A stretch of DNA of 28,340 nt from a virus: positions 1-28,340 of IMG/VR virus record IMGVR_UViG_3300033153_007313, one strand, 5' to 3'. The translations under genes and the position numbers were made by a program. Positions 1 through 7,985 of the stretch are shown here, one piece after another (within the stretch, counting starts at the first letter, position 1; each line of letters opens with the position of its first letter). The notes below the pieces were generated by a model. It worked only from the letters and a program-made list of their open reading frames with translations. It ran no database searches and had not been told where the DNA came from.

Positions 1-1470
1 GAAGCGCAGGTCGTCAGCGCTGGGGTAATTCAGTTCGATCCACAGGCCCACCGTCGAACCTGACCGGCTGGAGCAGATGGTCTTGCGGGTCGTGTCCGAC
101 GACTTGACCCAGAACTCCACGCTGGCCCCGTCGTCCATGTCCGACCCGAACGTCCCGCAAGTCCCGCAATTGACGTATTGGCTTGTCCCGTTCAGTGTGA
201 CGGCCGTATCGCTGTCGCCCGCCAACGCGCCCGTGACACCGAGCGTGGGCGAATCGACGTACGTACCGTCATTGTTGTTCATCTCGTCGTCGGCCGTCGT
301 GCCCGACGATTCGCCCAGGCGCCAATAGGCGAATGGCGTGTCCGCAACTACCGTCGTGGCGTAGATCGGGGCCGGAAGACGCACCATCTTGACCGGCATG
401 GTCGCCGCGTCCAGTTCGGCGTCCGCCTGGTTGGGCGCCGGCTGCCGCTCCCAGCGGTCCAGCACGTCCAGTTCGTCGTCCGCCGGCGTGCCCGTGCCCG
501 GTGTCGGCGTGCCGTCGCCGAAGACGAACGGGCAGTTCGCTGTCGTGGCGATCTTGAACAGGCTGCCGTCGTCGTTGTCGGTGATGTTCGTAACCTCCGC
601 CGTCGCCCCCCGGTACGGCGCCGTGATGACCATGTTGTGCGCCACTTCGTCCCAGTAGCAGCACGCCTCGCCGCATCCGGCGTCCCGCATCGCCTGCTGG
701 ATGCCCAACGCCACGTCGGTCATGCTGGCGTTGGTCCGGCCGCCTTCGGACGGGCAGAAGTTCCATTGGATGTTGTGGGAGTGTGCGTTGCCGTCGTTGT
801 CGGTAAAGGTGATCTTGAACCCGGCGGGGTTGTAGTCGGGCTCGTCCCAGTAATCGGTCGGCGCGTCCCAAGCAGTCGTCACCGCCGGCCCCGTCCACGT
901 GGCGAACGTCGTATCGGTGCCGGGATTGTACTTCCAGTAGCCCGCCGTGTAGTTCGCCGTGTCCTCCCGACAGCGATGGTACGTGCCGGCCGTCGGCGTG
1001 TGACTGAACATCACGTCCGCGTCGTCATGCTCGGCGGCCACCGAATAGGTCGAAGACCGTGAGGCCGCCAGGGCCACCTGGGTATTGAGAATCAGCGTAT
1101 AGTCGGCGATCGTCACCATCCGCAAATCGTCCGCCCAGGCGCTCGACTCGTCGAGGTAGGTCCGGGCATCGTCGGCGATGGAAATGGGAATCTCCGTACC
1201 CGTCAGGTCGTAGGCTTTCAACTCCCCCTCGCCGAACATGACAAGGTACTGCTCCGTCCCGTCCCGGTCGATGGCGTGCAGCCGGTAATCGCCGTCGGCC
1301 AGGCCCGTAACGCTGAACGCCCATTCCGTACCCGGCCGCTTGGTCGCGCCGTACTTGACCGAGAACAGCACATTCTCGGCGTCGGCGACCTGATTGGGAT
1401 GCCGTGCCGCCGCCGGCTGGTGGCTGATGCCGCCGTACATGCTCGGCACGACGATCCGGGAATTGGGCAT
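1..1470 (-). CDS. Tail tubular protein B (T7 gp12-like) with LamG-like domain, partial
   Basis: The reading frame is open from an ATG at 1470 to the window edge, giving 490 codons; the C-terminus lies outside. The first 50 residues carry the pattern of T7 gp12-type nozzle proteins: GGISHQP near residue 13, then NQVADAENVLFSVKYGATKRPGT. In that family the protein forms the distal tail tube below tail tubular protein A, which is encoded immediately upstream. From about residue 376 the sequence changes to a LamG/concanavalin-A-like fold signature (TPFAYWRLGESSGTTADD, then a GTY and an AVTLNGTSQYVNCG-like strand). This is a carbohydrate- or surface-binding module common in phage and planctomycete proteins. 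Start chosen for AGGAA about 9 nt upstream. The gp12 call rests on N-terminal similarity and position; the LamG call is strong on pattern. Confidence 0.75.
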   Translation of the reverse strand, partial: MPNSRIVVPSMYGGISHQPAAARHPNQVADAENVLFSVKYGATKRPGTEWAFSVTGLADGDYRLHAIDRDGTEQYLVMFGEGELKAYDLTGTEIPISIADDARTYLDESSAWADDLRMVTIADYTLILNTQVALAASRSSTYSVAAEHDDADVMFSHTPTAGTYHRCREDTANYTAGYWKYNPGTDTTFATWTGPAVTTAWDAPTDYWDEPDYNPAGFKITFTDNDGNAHSHNIQWNFCPSEGGRTNASMTDVALGIQQAMRDAGCGEACCYWDEVAHNMVITAPYRGATAEVTNITDNDDGSLFKIATTANCPFVFGDGTPTPGTGTPADDELDVLDRWERQPAPNQADAELDAATMPVKMVRLPAPIYATTVVADTPFAYWRLGESSGTTADDEMNNNDGTYVDSPTLGVTGALAGDSDTAVTLNGTSQYVNCGTCGTFGSDMDDGASVEFWVKSSDTTRKTICSSRSGSTVGLWIELNYPSADDLRF

Positions 1471-1501
1471 GAAAGAGGGTTCCTGCAAGGGGATGAAAAA
1501 T

Positions 1502-2305
1502 CTAGCGCGCGGGATGGTACGCGCCCGTCCGGCCGCGAACCCGCTGGGCCGTCCGGGTGTTCAAGATGTTGTAGTCGGCGGTCTCGGTGTCCTTGCGGGC
1601 CGCTTCCAGCCGGGCCTCGGCAAGTTCCTCGCGGATCGCCGCGTCGGCGGTTGCGTCGCCGATCGTGCGCCGCTGCCAGGTGCGCACCGCCTCGGCCGTC
1701 ACCAGCCGACGCAGCCAGGGCGGGAGATCGGCGAAGCCGTGGTAGCGAACCAGGTCCACCACCAGATCGCCGGTGAACGTCGTCGTGTCGTCGTCGCGGT
1801 TGTAGAGCTTGCCGTCGATCACCGCGACGTCCATACTGAAACTCTCGCCCGCCGTATCGACCGACAGCACGTCGTCGGCCACCACGATCTCGGCCGACGT
1901 CACCGTCGCCGTCGCCGACACGTCGGCCGTCGCGCCGCTGGTACCGCCCGTAATCGCGTGAGACCCGTCCCAGGTGCCCGTGATGTCAGACAGGTACATC
2001 GTGGTGCCGTCGGTCTGGTGATATTGCCCTGTGGCCCCGCTGGTGGCCTGTGTGACCGTCTCGCCGGCGATGAACGTGCCGACCACACTGCCGACCGTCA
2101 CCGTCACCGTGGGGACTTCCAGCGTGACCTCCCGCTCGGTGTTGCAGTGCCAGCCTTGAGACTGCACCTGGGCACTGGTGCGGTCCAACTGGTCCTCGGC
2201 CGACGCCGCGTCCGACGTGCCGCCGGGGTCCAGGGCCGATACGGGGTACAGGTTCCCCGCCGCCAGCAGTTCGTTGACGGCTTGCAGCTTGGTCAGTCCG
2301 GCCAT
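1502..2305 (-). CDS. Tail tubular protein A (T7 gp11-like) with inserted beta domain
   Basis: 267 residues, against about 196 in T7 gp11. The N-terminus (LTKLQAVNELLAAGNLYPV, then the AEDQLDRTSAQVQSQGW and HCNTE patterns, residues 4-57) and the C-terminal part (DGKLYN near 165, LPPWLRRLVTAEAVRTWQRR near 195-213) are those of the gatekeeper ring protein joining portal to nozzle. Between them, about residues 66-135, sits extra Thr/Val/Gly-rich sequence with two copies of a GATG/GATA motif (GETVTQATSGATGQ and ITGGTSGATAD). This resembles small beta modules found in many phage structural proteins. It precedes the gp12-like gene in the same operon, which supports the role. The insertion is what is seen; its surface exposure is inferred. 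Confidence 0.8.
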   Translation of the reverse strand: MAGLTKLQAVNELLAAGNLYPVSALDPGGTSDAASAEDQLDRTSAQVQSQGWHCNTEREVTLEVPTVTVTVGSVVGTFIAGETVTQATSGATGQYHQTDGTTMYLSDITGTWDGSHAITGGTSGATADVSATATVTSAEIVVADDVLSVDTAGESFSMDVAVIDGKLYNRDDDTTTFTGDLVVDLVRYHGFADLPPWLRRLVTAEAVRTWQRRTIGDATADAAIREELAEARLEAARKDTETADYNILNTRTAQRVRGRTGAYHPAR

Positions 2306-2316
2306 CGGGAGTTCTC

Positions 2317-3777
2317 CTAGTACGCCGGCAAGGCCAGCGGCGATAAGCCGTCGCCCATATGCACGGGCGAAGGCGGCACCAGCTGGCGGTACTGCCAGGT
2401 CTCCAGTACGTCATCCTCGGCCAGGGCCGTCTCCAGGCCGTTGTTCACGGAGATGTACATCACCGGCAAGCCGTCCGTGCGCGCCTGAATAAACCCATGA
2501 CTGCCGCTGAGATATTCGCCCGCCGAAGCGTCGTAGAGCATCGACCCGCCGGTCATCATCGCCACGGCCACCGGGCTGTAACACAACCACGTGCCCGCCG
2601 AGCCGACACAGTGGCCCTCGTGGCTGCCGGTCGGCCAGGGGGTCAACGCGGTACGGGTGGCATCGGCCGGCACGCGGCGGGCGCTGGTGAATTGCCCGGG
2701 TAAATCCCACCGACAGGCGTAGCCGCCCTTAATGCCCGAGTCATTGGAAAAGGCAAGGCCCTGTGACTCGGCCGTGGCGTTGAAGGTGAAGCGCTGGCGA
2801 ATGTGCAGGCCCGCCGGTGTGAAAGTGAACACTTCCTCCCATGTGCCCACGTCCCGACTTGACCCGTCGTCGGCCGTGACCGTGCCGGCCAACCGGCGGA
2901 TAAACGAACTGGCCGCCGTTGTGCATCGCTGGTCGGCCGTGGCCGTCGGTGCGACGCCCGTCCACCCCGTCGAAAGGGCCTGACTTTCGCCGGTGAGCGT
3001 GTTGTCCGCGTCCCAATGACCGTTGCCCCACCAGAAATCATCACCCGCCCCGCCCCAAGTGAATCGCACGGGGCAGGTGGCCGGCGATCGGGTCGTGCCG
3101 AACCCGCTGACGGCCACCAGGGTCTCGGGATCGTACACCCCGTCGTCCGGATCGTCTGCGGTCTCCGATGTGATTGCCAGAAATCCGATGATCCGGCACG
3201 AGGCGGTAGTCTGCGTGGTGAGTGTGACCGTCTCGCTCGCCTCCGACCCGCCGGACCAACTGGCCAGCTTGACCCAGTTGTCAATCGACGCCGACGTGCC
3301 GAAGTCGCCCTGGTCGTCGAAGTCCAACTCCGAGTAGTGCAGCGTCGGCGACCCGGAAGCCGTCACGTCGCACTTGCCCGACCCGTTGACGGGGTAACCC
3401 AGGACGAACAACCGCAGCGTGCCCGTGGGGACCGTCAAGACCAGCGCGCGGTCCGCTCCGGCATTGCTGTGAAAGAACTGCCACCCGTCACAGGTCGATG
3501 CGGCGTATGAGCCCTTGTTGATCGCGCCGCCGTCGGCGTCAACGCCGAGATACGACCCCCCTTTGACCGCGCAGATGTAATGGCCCTGAAGGTCCAGGCA
3601 CGGCAAGACACCATCCGTATCATCCGTGTGGTCCCGCAGAACGTAGAACTGCCATTGTCCGGCGCGTGTGCCGAACGGCAGCCAGACGTTGAACCCGCGC
3701 TTGTCATTGCCGCCGCCGTCGTCACTCTGATTGAAAATCGACTGTTCGACCAGCACTTGACTGCGTGTAACGGACAT
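2317..3777 (-). CDS. Unknown virion-associated protein
   Basis: 486 residues, rich in Asp, Gly, Thr and Ser, with no signal peptide or membrane segment. The composition (many short Thr/Val/Gly beta-like segments, isolated Trp and Tyr, residues such as WGGAGDDFWWGNGHWDADN near the middle) is that of a phage beta-structured surface protein. No family is recognised. It lies in the middle of the virion operon, directly upstream of tail tubular protein A, so a role as a head or tail decoration, fibre or receptor-binding component is likely but unproven. The start at 3777 is supported by an AAAGG-like sequence about 8 nt before it on the minus strand (plus-strand cctttcg near 3786). Confidence 0.65.
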   Translation of the reverse strand: MSVTRSQVLVEQSIFNQSDDGGGNDKRGFNVWLPFGTRAGQWQFYVLRDHTDDTDGVLPCLDLQGHYICAVKGGSYLGVDADGGAINKGSYAASTCDGWQFFHSNAGADRALVLTVPTGTLRLFVLGYPVNGSGKCDVTASGSPTLHYSELDFDDQGDFGTSASIDNWVKLASWSGGSEASETVTLTTQTTASCRIIGFLAITSETADDPDDGVYDPETLVAVSGFGTTRSPATCPVRFTWGGAGDDFWWGNGHWDADNTLTGESQALSTGWTGVAPTATADQRCTTAASSFIRRLAGTVTADDGSSRDVGTWEEVFTFTPAGLHIRQRFTFNATAESQGLAFSNDSGIKGGYACRWDLPGQFTSARRVPADATRTALTPWPTGSHEGHCVGSAGTWLCYSPVAVAMMTGGSMLYDASAGEYLSGSHGFIQARTDGLPVMYISVNNGLETALAEDDVLETWQYRQLVPPSPVHMGDGLSPLALPAY

Positions 3778-3793
3778 GATGTGCCGCCTTTCG

Positions 3794-4093
3794 CTATTGG
3801 TACATGACGTACACGCCGTCGCCGTTGTTGTCGGCGTTGACGTACAGGGCGCCCAGATTCACCATCCCGCCTGCGGTGACGGGCACCGTGAGCGTCTGGT
3901 TCGGCGCCAGAACGAACTGCCGGTCCGAGGTGTTGTTTACCCCGCTGTCGCCGATGTAGACGTTGCCGACGTTGTCGCCCGTCTGTTTCGCCGCCCGGAT
4001 CAACGCGCGCGAGACCGGTGTGTCGCCGGCCGTGATCGGTTCGGCGGTCCCGGCGGCGGCGACGGCCTTGAATAGCACTTGCATTGCACTCAT
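3794..4093 (-). CDS. Small structural protein
   Basis: 99 residues. The sequence has the look of phage decoration or head-fibre proteins: an N-terminal strand-helix (MQVLFKAVAAAGT), then GNVYIGDSGVNNTSDRQ, FVLAPNQTLTVPVTAGG and a terminal ALYVNADNNGDGVYVMY. The 'N-V-YIGDSGV ... Q-VLAP ... ALYV' pattern recurs in unnamed phage proteins near capsid genes. The start ATG at 4093 overlaps the stop of the holin-like gene as ATGA, with GGAG about 8 nt upstream; the second Met at 4084 is an alternative start. The exact role (decoration, stabilising or fibre base) cannot be told from sequence. Confidence 0.65.
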   Translation of the reverse strand: MSAMQVLFKAVAAAGTAEPITAGDTPVSRALIRAAKQTGDNVGNVYIGDSGVNNTSDRQFVLAPNQTLTVPVTAGGMVNLGALYVNADNNGDGVYVMYQ

Positions 4094-4389
4094 TGGGGTT
4101 TCTCCGAAGATGTGGGTTGTCGCTCGGCGGAAAGGGGCGGAAGGTTATGTAGTGCCTCGGCCAACCGGCGCTTGGCGTCGATGTCGTCGGCCACCAGCTT
4201 CTCCAGCCGCCGGTTCCGGGCGTTCAGTTCCTTGGTGTTCTCGTGACTCTGGCGGTAATTCTGCACCACCATGAAGGCGATCAGGCCCAACAGCCCGACC
4301 TTCTGGACAATCGGCGGAACGTCGGCCTGGGCCAACAGGTTCACGCCGGCGAAGACGGACAGACACGACAGTTCGAGCAGGCGAATCAT
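4090..4389 (-). CDS. Small membrane protein, holin-like candidate
   Basis: 99 residues with a hydrophobic N-terminal segment (LLELSCLSVFAGVNLLA, residues 4-20), a second one (VGLLGLIAFMVVQNY, about 28-42) and then a charged, coiled-coil-prone tail (NTKELNARNRRLEKLVADDI). This size and plan fit BhlA/UviB-type or other small phage holins, and also inner-membrane spanins. No endolysin is encoded beside it in this window, so lysis function is an inference. The start at 4389 overlaps the glycosyltransferase stop as ATGA. An in-frame ATG at 4401 is possible but lies inside the upstream gene. The stop overlaps the next gene as ATGA, which ties it tightly into the late operon. Confidence 0.6.
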   Translation of the reverse strand: MIRLLELSCLSVFAGVNLLAQADVPPIVQKVGLLGLIAFMVVQNYRQSHENTKELNARNRRLEKLVADDIDAKRRLAEALHNLPPLSAERQPTSSEKPQ

Positions 4390-5009
4390 GGAAAGCCCCA
4401 TAAGGTCGAAGTATAGGTCACAGACGGGAGCGTCGTGGACGCCCCGGCGGCGTGGCCGACCAACGACGGTCGGGCCATGAAGGCGCGGGGCTTGTGACGC
4501 TCCCCGTGCATGCGGACCATGTGGTTGTAGTTGCCCGAGACGGTGGCGATCATCGTGCCGTACAACGACCGAATGTAGTCCAGCCGCATGGCGACCGCGT
4601 AAGGACCGCCCGAGCCGGCCGTCGTGACCAGGTGCGGACTGTAGGTGGTGTAGTCGCCCGCCGGCCACGGCTCGCCCCCCAGGTAAAACACGTTCCAGTC
4701 GGCGGGCAACTCGGCGAACGCCTCACAAAAAAGCCGCCCGAAACCACGCCGAAACACAACGTCGTCCTCCAGGACCAGGACCGACGGGACAGCTTCGAGC
4801 ATCAGGTCTTCGTAGAGACGGCGCCGGGTGGCGATGTGGCCGTAGAAGCCGGGGCCGTTGTGGACATGGAAGCCCAGCCGGCGACCGTCGATCGCGGGAT
4901 AGACCTCCGGTGCGGGCAGCGGCCAGTCGATCGCGGCCAGGCGAGAGAACAACGCCTCGCGGCGGGCCGTGCAGCGGGCCAGGGATAGGACCACCACGCG
5001 GTCAAGCAC
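4386..5009 (-). CDS. Glycosyltransferase family 25 protein (second of a tandem pair)
   Basis: 207 residues. The N-terminus (LDRVVVLSLARCTARREAL) matches the 'I-v-L-R-R' start of GT25 enzymes. The nucleotide-sugar/metal motif is VLVLEDDVVF, with EDD at residues 81-83, followed by LPADWNVFYLGG. GT25 members such as LgtB/Lpt-type galactosyltransferases and procollagen transferases use EDD-type acidic residues to bind metal and UDP-sugar. The protein is shorter than its neighbour and differs clearly from it, so this is not a recent duplication. It overlaps the upstream glycosyltransferase by 8 bp. The target (virion protein, phage DNA or host surface glycan) is unknown. Confidence 0.8.
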   Translation of the reverse strand: MLDRVVVLSLARCTARREALFSRLAAIDWPLPAPEVYPAIDGRRLGFHVHNGPGFYGHIATRRRLYEDLMLEAVPSVLVLEDDVVFRRGFGRLFCEAFAELPADWNVFYLGGEPWPAGDYTTYSPHLVTTAGSGGPYAVAMRLDYIRSLYGTMIATVSGNYNHMVRMHGERHKPRAFMARPSLVGHAAGASTTLPSVTYTSTLWGFP

Positions 5010-5817
5010 GAAGAAGCGCCTTGGCCCATTCGGGCCGGCGGCCGAACTCGCAGGGCGAGACCTGCTCGCCCCACTTCATGCGGACACTGTTCAACGGGCG
5101 AATGACCACGCCGTTGCAGATGTGCGTGATGTTCGCCTGACATTCGATGCTTTCGGTTTCCTCGTCGAAGTTGAAAAAGTGCGGCTTCTCGTAGATCCGG
5201 CCGCAAATCAAACTCGCGCCGCCGTCCATCCCGCACAGCCAGGGCATCGGCCCGTAGATGTTGCAGGGCTGGGTCCGGTGGAACTCGGCCAAGGCGCGGT
5301 CGATGTGGCCCAGCAAGTCCTTGCGGTCGATCGTGTGCATGAACGGATACACCCGCCGCATCATCGCCGTGGTCATCATGTACGACCAGGTGCCCGTGAC
5401 GGCGTGAAGGCGGTAGACGTGTTCGTTCACCCGCTCGGGCGGGTTGGCGCGGAAGCCACGCAGCAGACCGCCCAGGTAGATCATGTCCCAATCGTCCGGG
5501 ACCGCCGCCAGGAACGGGCCGAGCCGGGCGGCGAAGTCGTCGGCGAAGGCGCAGTCGTCCTCGAACACGCAGATCGCGCCCCGGTCGTTGTTCATGGCGT
5601 CTTCCCAGAGCCGCAAGTGCGTCTGGGCACAGCCCCACGCGCCCGGCTGCTGCCGGAACCAGGCGGGCTTGGGCACCTTCATGCCGTCGATCGCCTGGAC
5701 CCGCCGGGGCCGCTCGCCGGGCCAACCCGAAGCGGCCAGCCGGGCGTGAAAACCGGCCAGCCGCTTGGGGGTCCGGTCGAGACTGATGACGTAGACGGAC
5801 TTACAGAGTGCCGCCAT
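5002..5817 (-). CDS. Glycosyltransferase family 25 protein (first of a tandem pair)
   Basis: 271 residues, within the usual GT25 length. Visible motifs: SVYVISLDRTPKRL at the N-terminus, PGAWGCAQTHLRLWED (about 58-73, the conserved G-GC-SH region), CVFEDDCAFADDF (EDD at 86-88) and DDWDMIYLGG (about 107-116). All are typical of LPS-type GT25 glycosyltransferases. The C-terminal third has several Cys and Trp residues (GPMPWLCGMDG) that would shape the acceptor site. Its start lies 17 bp inside the 3' end of the preceding structural gene (5801-6451), so the gene is translated as part of the virion operon. Two such enzymes side by side in a capsid-tail operon are unusual. Confidence 0.85.
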   Translation of the reverse strand: MAALCKSVYVISLDRTPKRLAGFHARLAASGWPGERPRRVQAIDGMKVPKPAWFRQQPGAWGCAQTHLRLWEDAMNNDRGAICVFEDDCAFADDFAARLGPFLAAVPDDWDMIYLGGLLRGFRANPPERVNEHVYRLHAVTGTWSYMMTTAMMRRVYPFMHTIDRKDLLGHIDRALAEFHRTQPCNIYGPMPWLCGMDGGASLICGRIYEKPHFFNFDEETESIECQANITHICNGVVIRPLNSVRMKWGEQVSPCEFGRRPEWAKALLRA

Positions 5818-6451
5818 ACCCGTGATTCTTCCAGTAGATCGTGATCGTGCCGCTGATCGTCAGCGTGCCGTCGGCGTCACACGTTGCGGCCGTGCCGGCG
5901 ACGTTCAGGTAGGCGTCCACGGCGGTCGAGGTGCCGTCGATGCCGCCGCCGGTGACTTCGGCGACCATCTGGTTGGCGGCCGACAGGGCGCTGGACAGGG
6001 TGATGTCGTCCTTGTTGATGATGTCCTCGTTCGTACCCGACAGGGTTTCCACGTCCGTGGCGGCCACCGTCGAGCCGACGCCGATGTCCAGAACGGCATC
6101 GTTGGGGATGCCCGTGCCGTCGGCGGTCATCAGCGTGATGTTCTGCGAGCCGCCGTCGATCTGGATATACCCCTTGGGGAAGTCGTAAATCTTCGTTCCG
6201 CCCGCGTGGCCGGCGGTGCCGTTGTCGGTCGTGCTGATCGCCAGCGAGGCGATCGTCAAGACCGTACAGTGGTGGCGGCCGTCGCCGTACTCCACGGCGG
6301 TCACGTAGTCCGAGACGGCGGTGGGAACCGATCCGTTCTGGATGGCGACCGGGTCGTTGGTGGTGTCGTCGAAGTTGCAGACCACGCCGCCGTGGTCCTT
6401 GACGCCGATCTCGCGGTTCTTGCCGAGATACTTGGTAGTGCCGAGAGCCAT
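5801..6451 (-). CDS. Structural protein, possibly head decoration or fibre
   Basis: 216 residues. The N-terminal half carries YGDGRHHCTVLTIASLAIS and TKIYDFPKGYIQIDG. This pattern recurs in unnamed proteins encoded near the capsid gene in several podovirus groups. The C-terminal half is Thr/Gly/Ala-rich and ends ITIYWKNHGYGGTL. A strong SD (AAAGGAG, 8 nt before the ATG at 6451) and the hairpin just upstream suggest that it opens a separately transcribed or processed segment after the capsid gene. The function is inferred from position only. The last 17 bp overlap the following glycosyltransferase gene. Confidence 0.7.
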   Translation of the reverse strand: MALGTTKYLGKNREIGVKDHGGVVCNFDDTTNDPVAIQNGSVPTAVSDYVTAVEYGDGRHHCTVLTIASLAISTTDNGTAGHAGGTKIYDFPKGYIQIDGGSQNITLMTADGTGIPNDAVLDIGVGSTVAATDVETLSGTNEDIINKDDITLSSALSAANQMVAEVTGGGIDGTSTAVDAYLNVAGTAATCDADGTLTISGTITIYWKNHGYGGTL

Positions 6452-6484
6452 GTTGGGCTCCTTTCATGTGTGAGAGATAAAGCG

Positions 6485-6514
6485 GCCCCGAGCGCCGCGA
6501 AGGACGCTCGGGGC
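6485..6514 (-). terminator. Terminator-like hairpin after the capsid genes
   Basis: GCCCCGAGCG (6485-6494) and CGCTCGGGGC (6505-6514) form a perfect 10-bp stem with a 10-nt loop. Read on the minus strand, the stem is followed by CGCTTTATC, a weak U-rich tail. It lies 20 bp after the stop of the small post-capsid gene, the same relative place as the T-phi terminator behind gene 10 in T7. It may reduce transcription of tail genes relative to capsid, or be an RNA processing site. Confidence 0.6.
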
Positions 6515-6534
6515 ACAGGGAAACCGACGAACCG

Positions 6535-6738
6535 TTACGTCGAGGCGAAGCTGTCGGCGGGGTCGTAAACGGTGGCCCCGTCCGTCAGGCCCGTCAGGTC
6601 GGTGTTGTTGATGCGGTAGATGATCGCGTGAATGTTGGGCGCGTTGTGCGCCTCCTTGAGCAACAGGCGAAGCAACTCCTGTTTGCCGGTCGCCGTCGTC
6701 AGCGCCGGGTAGTCGGTCGTGTCGGACCAGAGACCCAT
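6535..6738 (-). CDS. Small protein downstream of the capsid gene
   Basis: 67 residues (MGLWSDTTDYPALTTATGKQ start), with no signal peptide or membrane segment and no family recognised. It follows the capsid gene by 45 bp and has a good SD (AAAGGAG, about 6-7 nt before the ATG). A short gene in this place is often a head-tail or decoration protein in podoviruses, but the sequence gives no direct evidence. The 'LRLLLKEAHNAPNIHAII' segment predicts an amphipathic helix. Confidence 0.6.
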   Translation of the reverse strand: MGLWSDTTDYPALTTATGKQELLRLLLKEAHNAPNIHAIIYRINNTDLTGLTDGATVYDPADSFAST

Positions 6739-6783
6739 GGGAATCTCCTTTCGAGTTGGGATTCAGTTGCCGGGAATCGTGGC

Positions 6784-7773
6784 CTACGACGCCGCTGCCT
6801 CGATGATGCCGACGCACTCGGGCCGGAGGTAGCCGTGGCCCTTGTACATCGCCGCGCCGACCTGCCAGACCCGCTTGTCGGGAATCCAGTCCACCGACGG
6901 CGTGATTCCCTCGCCGAGCAGGGACGCCAATGCGCCGGGCCGCATGATGATGCCCGCGACGTAGGTGCAGTCGGCCTGGTACGCGCCCGAGCCGTTGATC
7001 AGCGGGTCGGTGGCGGCCGAGTAGTCCGTCCCGGTCGGCATGTGGTTGGACTCGATGATCCAGCAGTTCTCGACCTTGAGCAACCGGCCCGACAACTTGT
7101 CGGCGAACGCCCGGTCGGTGTAGTCGCTGGACAGCAGGGTGTTGTCCTGACGCAGCACGCGGACCTCGCGGGGCCGCATGAACAGGTACATGTCGTCCGT
7201 CGGGACGTTGTCTTCCTTGAACTTCTGGACCAACTCGCCGATGTCGTCCTGGAGGGCCTGCGAACCGGCCAGGCTCATCGGGTAGGCCGTAGCGATGCTG
7301 GTGGTCCGCTTGGTGGTGAGTTGCTGGCCGCCGGGGAACGAGCCCCGCGCCGCCGTCTTGGCCGCGGCGACCGCCAGACGCAGGACGTGGTTCTCCACGT
7401 CGTAGGCCAACGCCCGGCCGGCGTCACGGCCGAGCTGCATCTGGTAGTCGTACTGGGCCAGGAACTTGTCGATGGTCGTCATGTTGTAGAACGCGATCCG
7501 CTCCCGGTCTTCCAGGGAGACGGTGCGCTCTTCCTTCTCAAGCGTCTGGCCGACGATGTCGCCGCCGGGGACGTGGCCTTCGGCGGTTGCCGAGTTGGCC
7601 AGGGCCGGGAACTGCTCGGTCTTGTGGCCCTGGGCGGGTTTCTTGGTGGTCAGATCGAAGGCGCGCGTCATTGCGGTAAAGGTGTTCAGCACCTCGCCGC
7701 TGAAGACCTTCAGCGCCATATCGAAATCGGTTGCGGACCCTTGATCGTCCTTCAATGCGCGATCGAGTGACAT
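6784..7773 (-). CDS. Major capsid protein (T7 gp10-like, HK97 fold)
   Basis: 329 residues, close to the 345 of T7 gp10A. Typical pieces of the T7-type capsid family are visible: FSGEVLNTFTAMTRAFDLTT near residue 24, GHKTEQFPALANSATAEGHVPGGDI (about 49-73), RERIAFYNMTTIDKFLAQYDYQ (about 91-112), the YLFMRPREVRVLRQDN segment near 200, and a C-terminal GAGAMYKGHGYLRPECVG-like stretch. It sits directly downstream of the scaffold gene, as in T7-like genomes. SD AAAGGA lies 8 nt before the ATG. Among the virion genes this is one of the safest calls. Confidence 0.93.
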   Translation of the reverse strand: MSLDRALKDDQGSATDFDMALKVFSGEVLNTFTAMTRAFDLTTKKPAQGHKTEQFPALANSATAEGHVPGGDIVGQTLEKEERTVSLEDRERIAFYNMTTIDKFLAQYDYQMQLGRDAGRALAYDVENHVLRLAVAAAKTAARGSFPGGQQLTTKRTTSIATAYPMSLAGSQALQDDIGELVQKFKEDNVPTDDMYLFMRPREVRVLRQDNTLLSSDYTDRAFADKLSGRLLKVENCWIIESNHMPTGTDYSAATDPLINGSGAYQADCTYVAGIIMRPGALASLLGEGITPSVDWIPDKRVWQVGAAMYKGHGYLRPECVGIIEAAAS

Positions 7774-7985
7774 GGGACTGTCCTTTCAATGGAAACGTGA
7801 AGGCGGCGCGTGCTTTCCAGCGAAAGGGTGTCCGCCGAGCGTGCCGGGTCCGCATGGGGAGTGTCCGGGGGTTCGGCTGGGCCAGTGCTGTTGGGCGGGG
7901 GGCTACGAGTGTCCCGCCGCTACCGGCGGGGTCGCGCCCGGAAGGCGAACCGCGAAAGTCCGGCCCTCCGCGGGCCGGGGGTGAA
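7774..7985. other. Scaffold-capsid intergenic region with two GC hairpins
   Basis: 212 bp without a gene. Two perfect stems are seen: CCCGCCG 7913-7919 with CGGCGGG 7924-7930 (loop CTAC), and CCGGCCC 7960-7966 with GGGCCGG 7972-7978 (loop 5 nt), the latter 8 nt beyond the scaffold stop. GAGTGTCC occurs twice and GGGTGTCC once (near 7829, 7858 and 7907). In T7 the strongest late promoter precedes gene 10, so a phage promoter for the capsid gene would be expected here. No consensus can be fixed from one genome. Confidence 0.4.

Noticed and set aside
7774-7985. Phage polymerase promoter before the capsid gene
   Set aside because: Comparison with the leaders at 6452, 6739, 13717 and 14416 gave no shared element of about 18-20 bp in minus orientation; the short GTGTCC repeats alone do not establish one.
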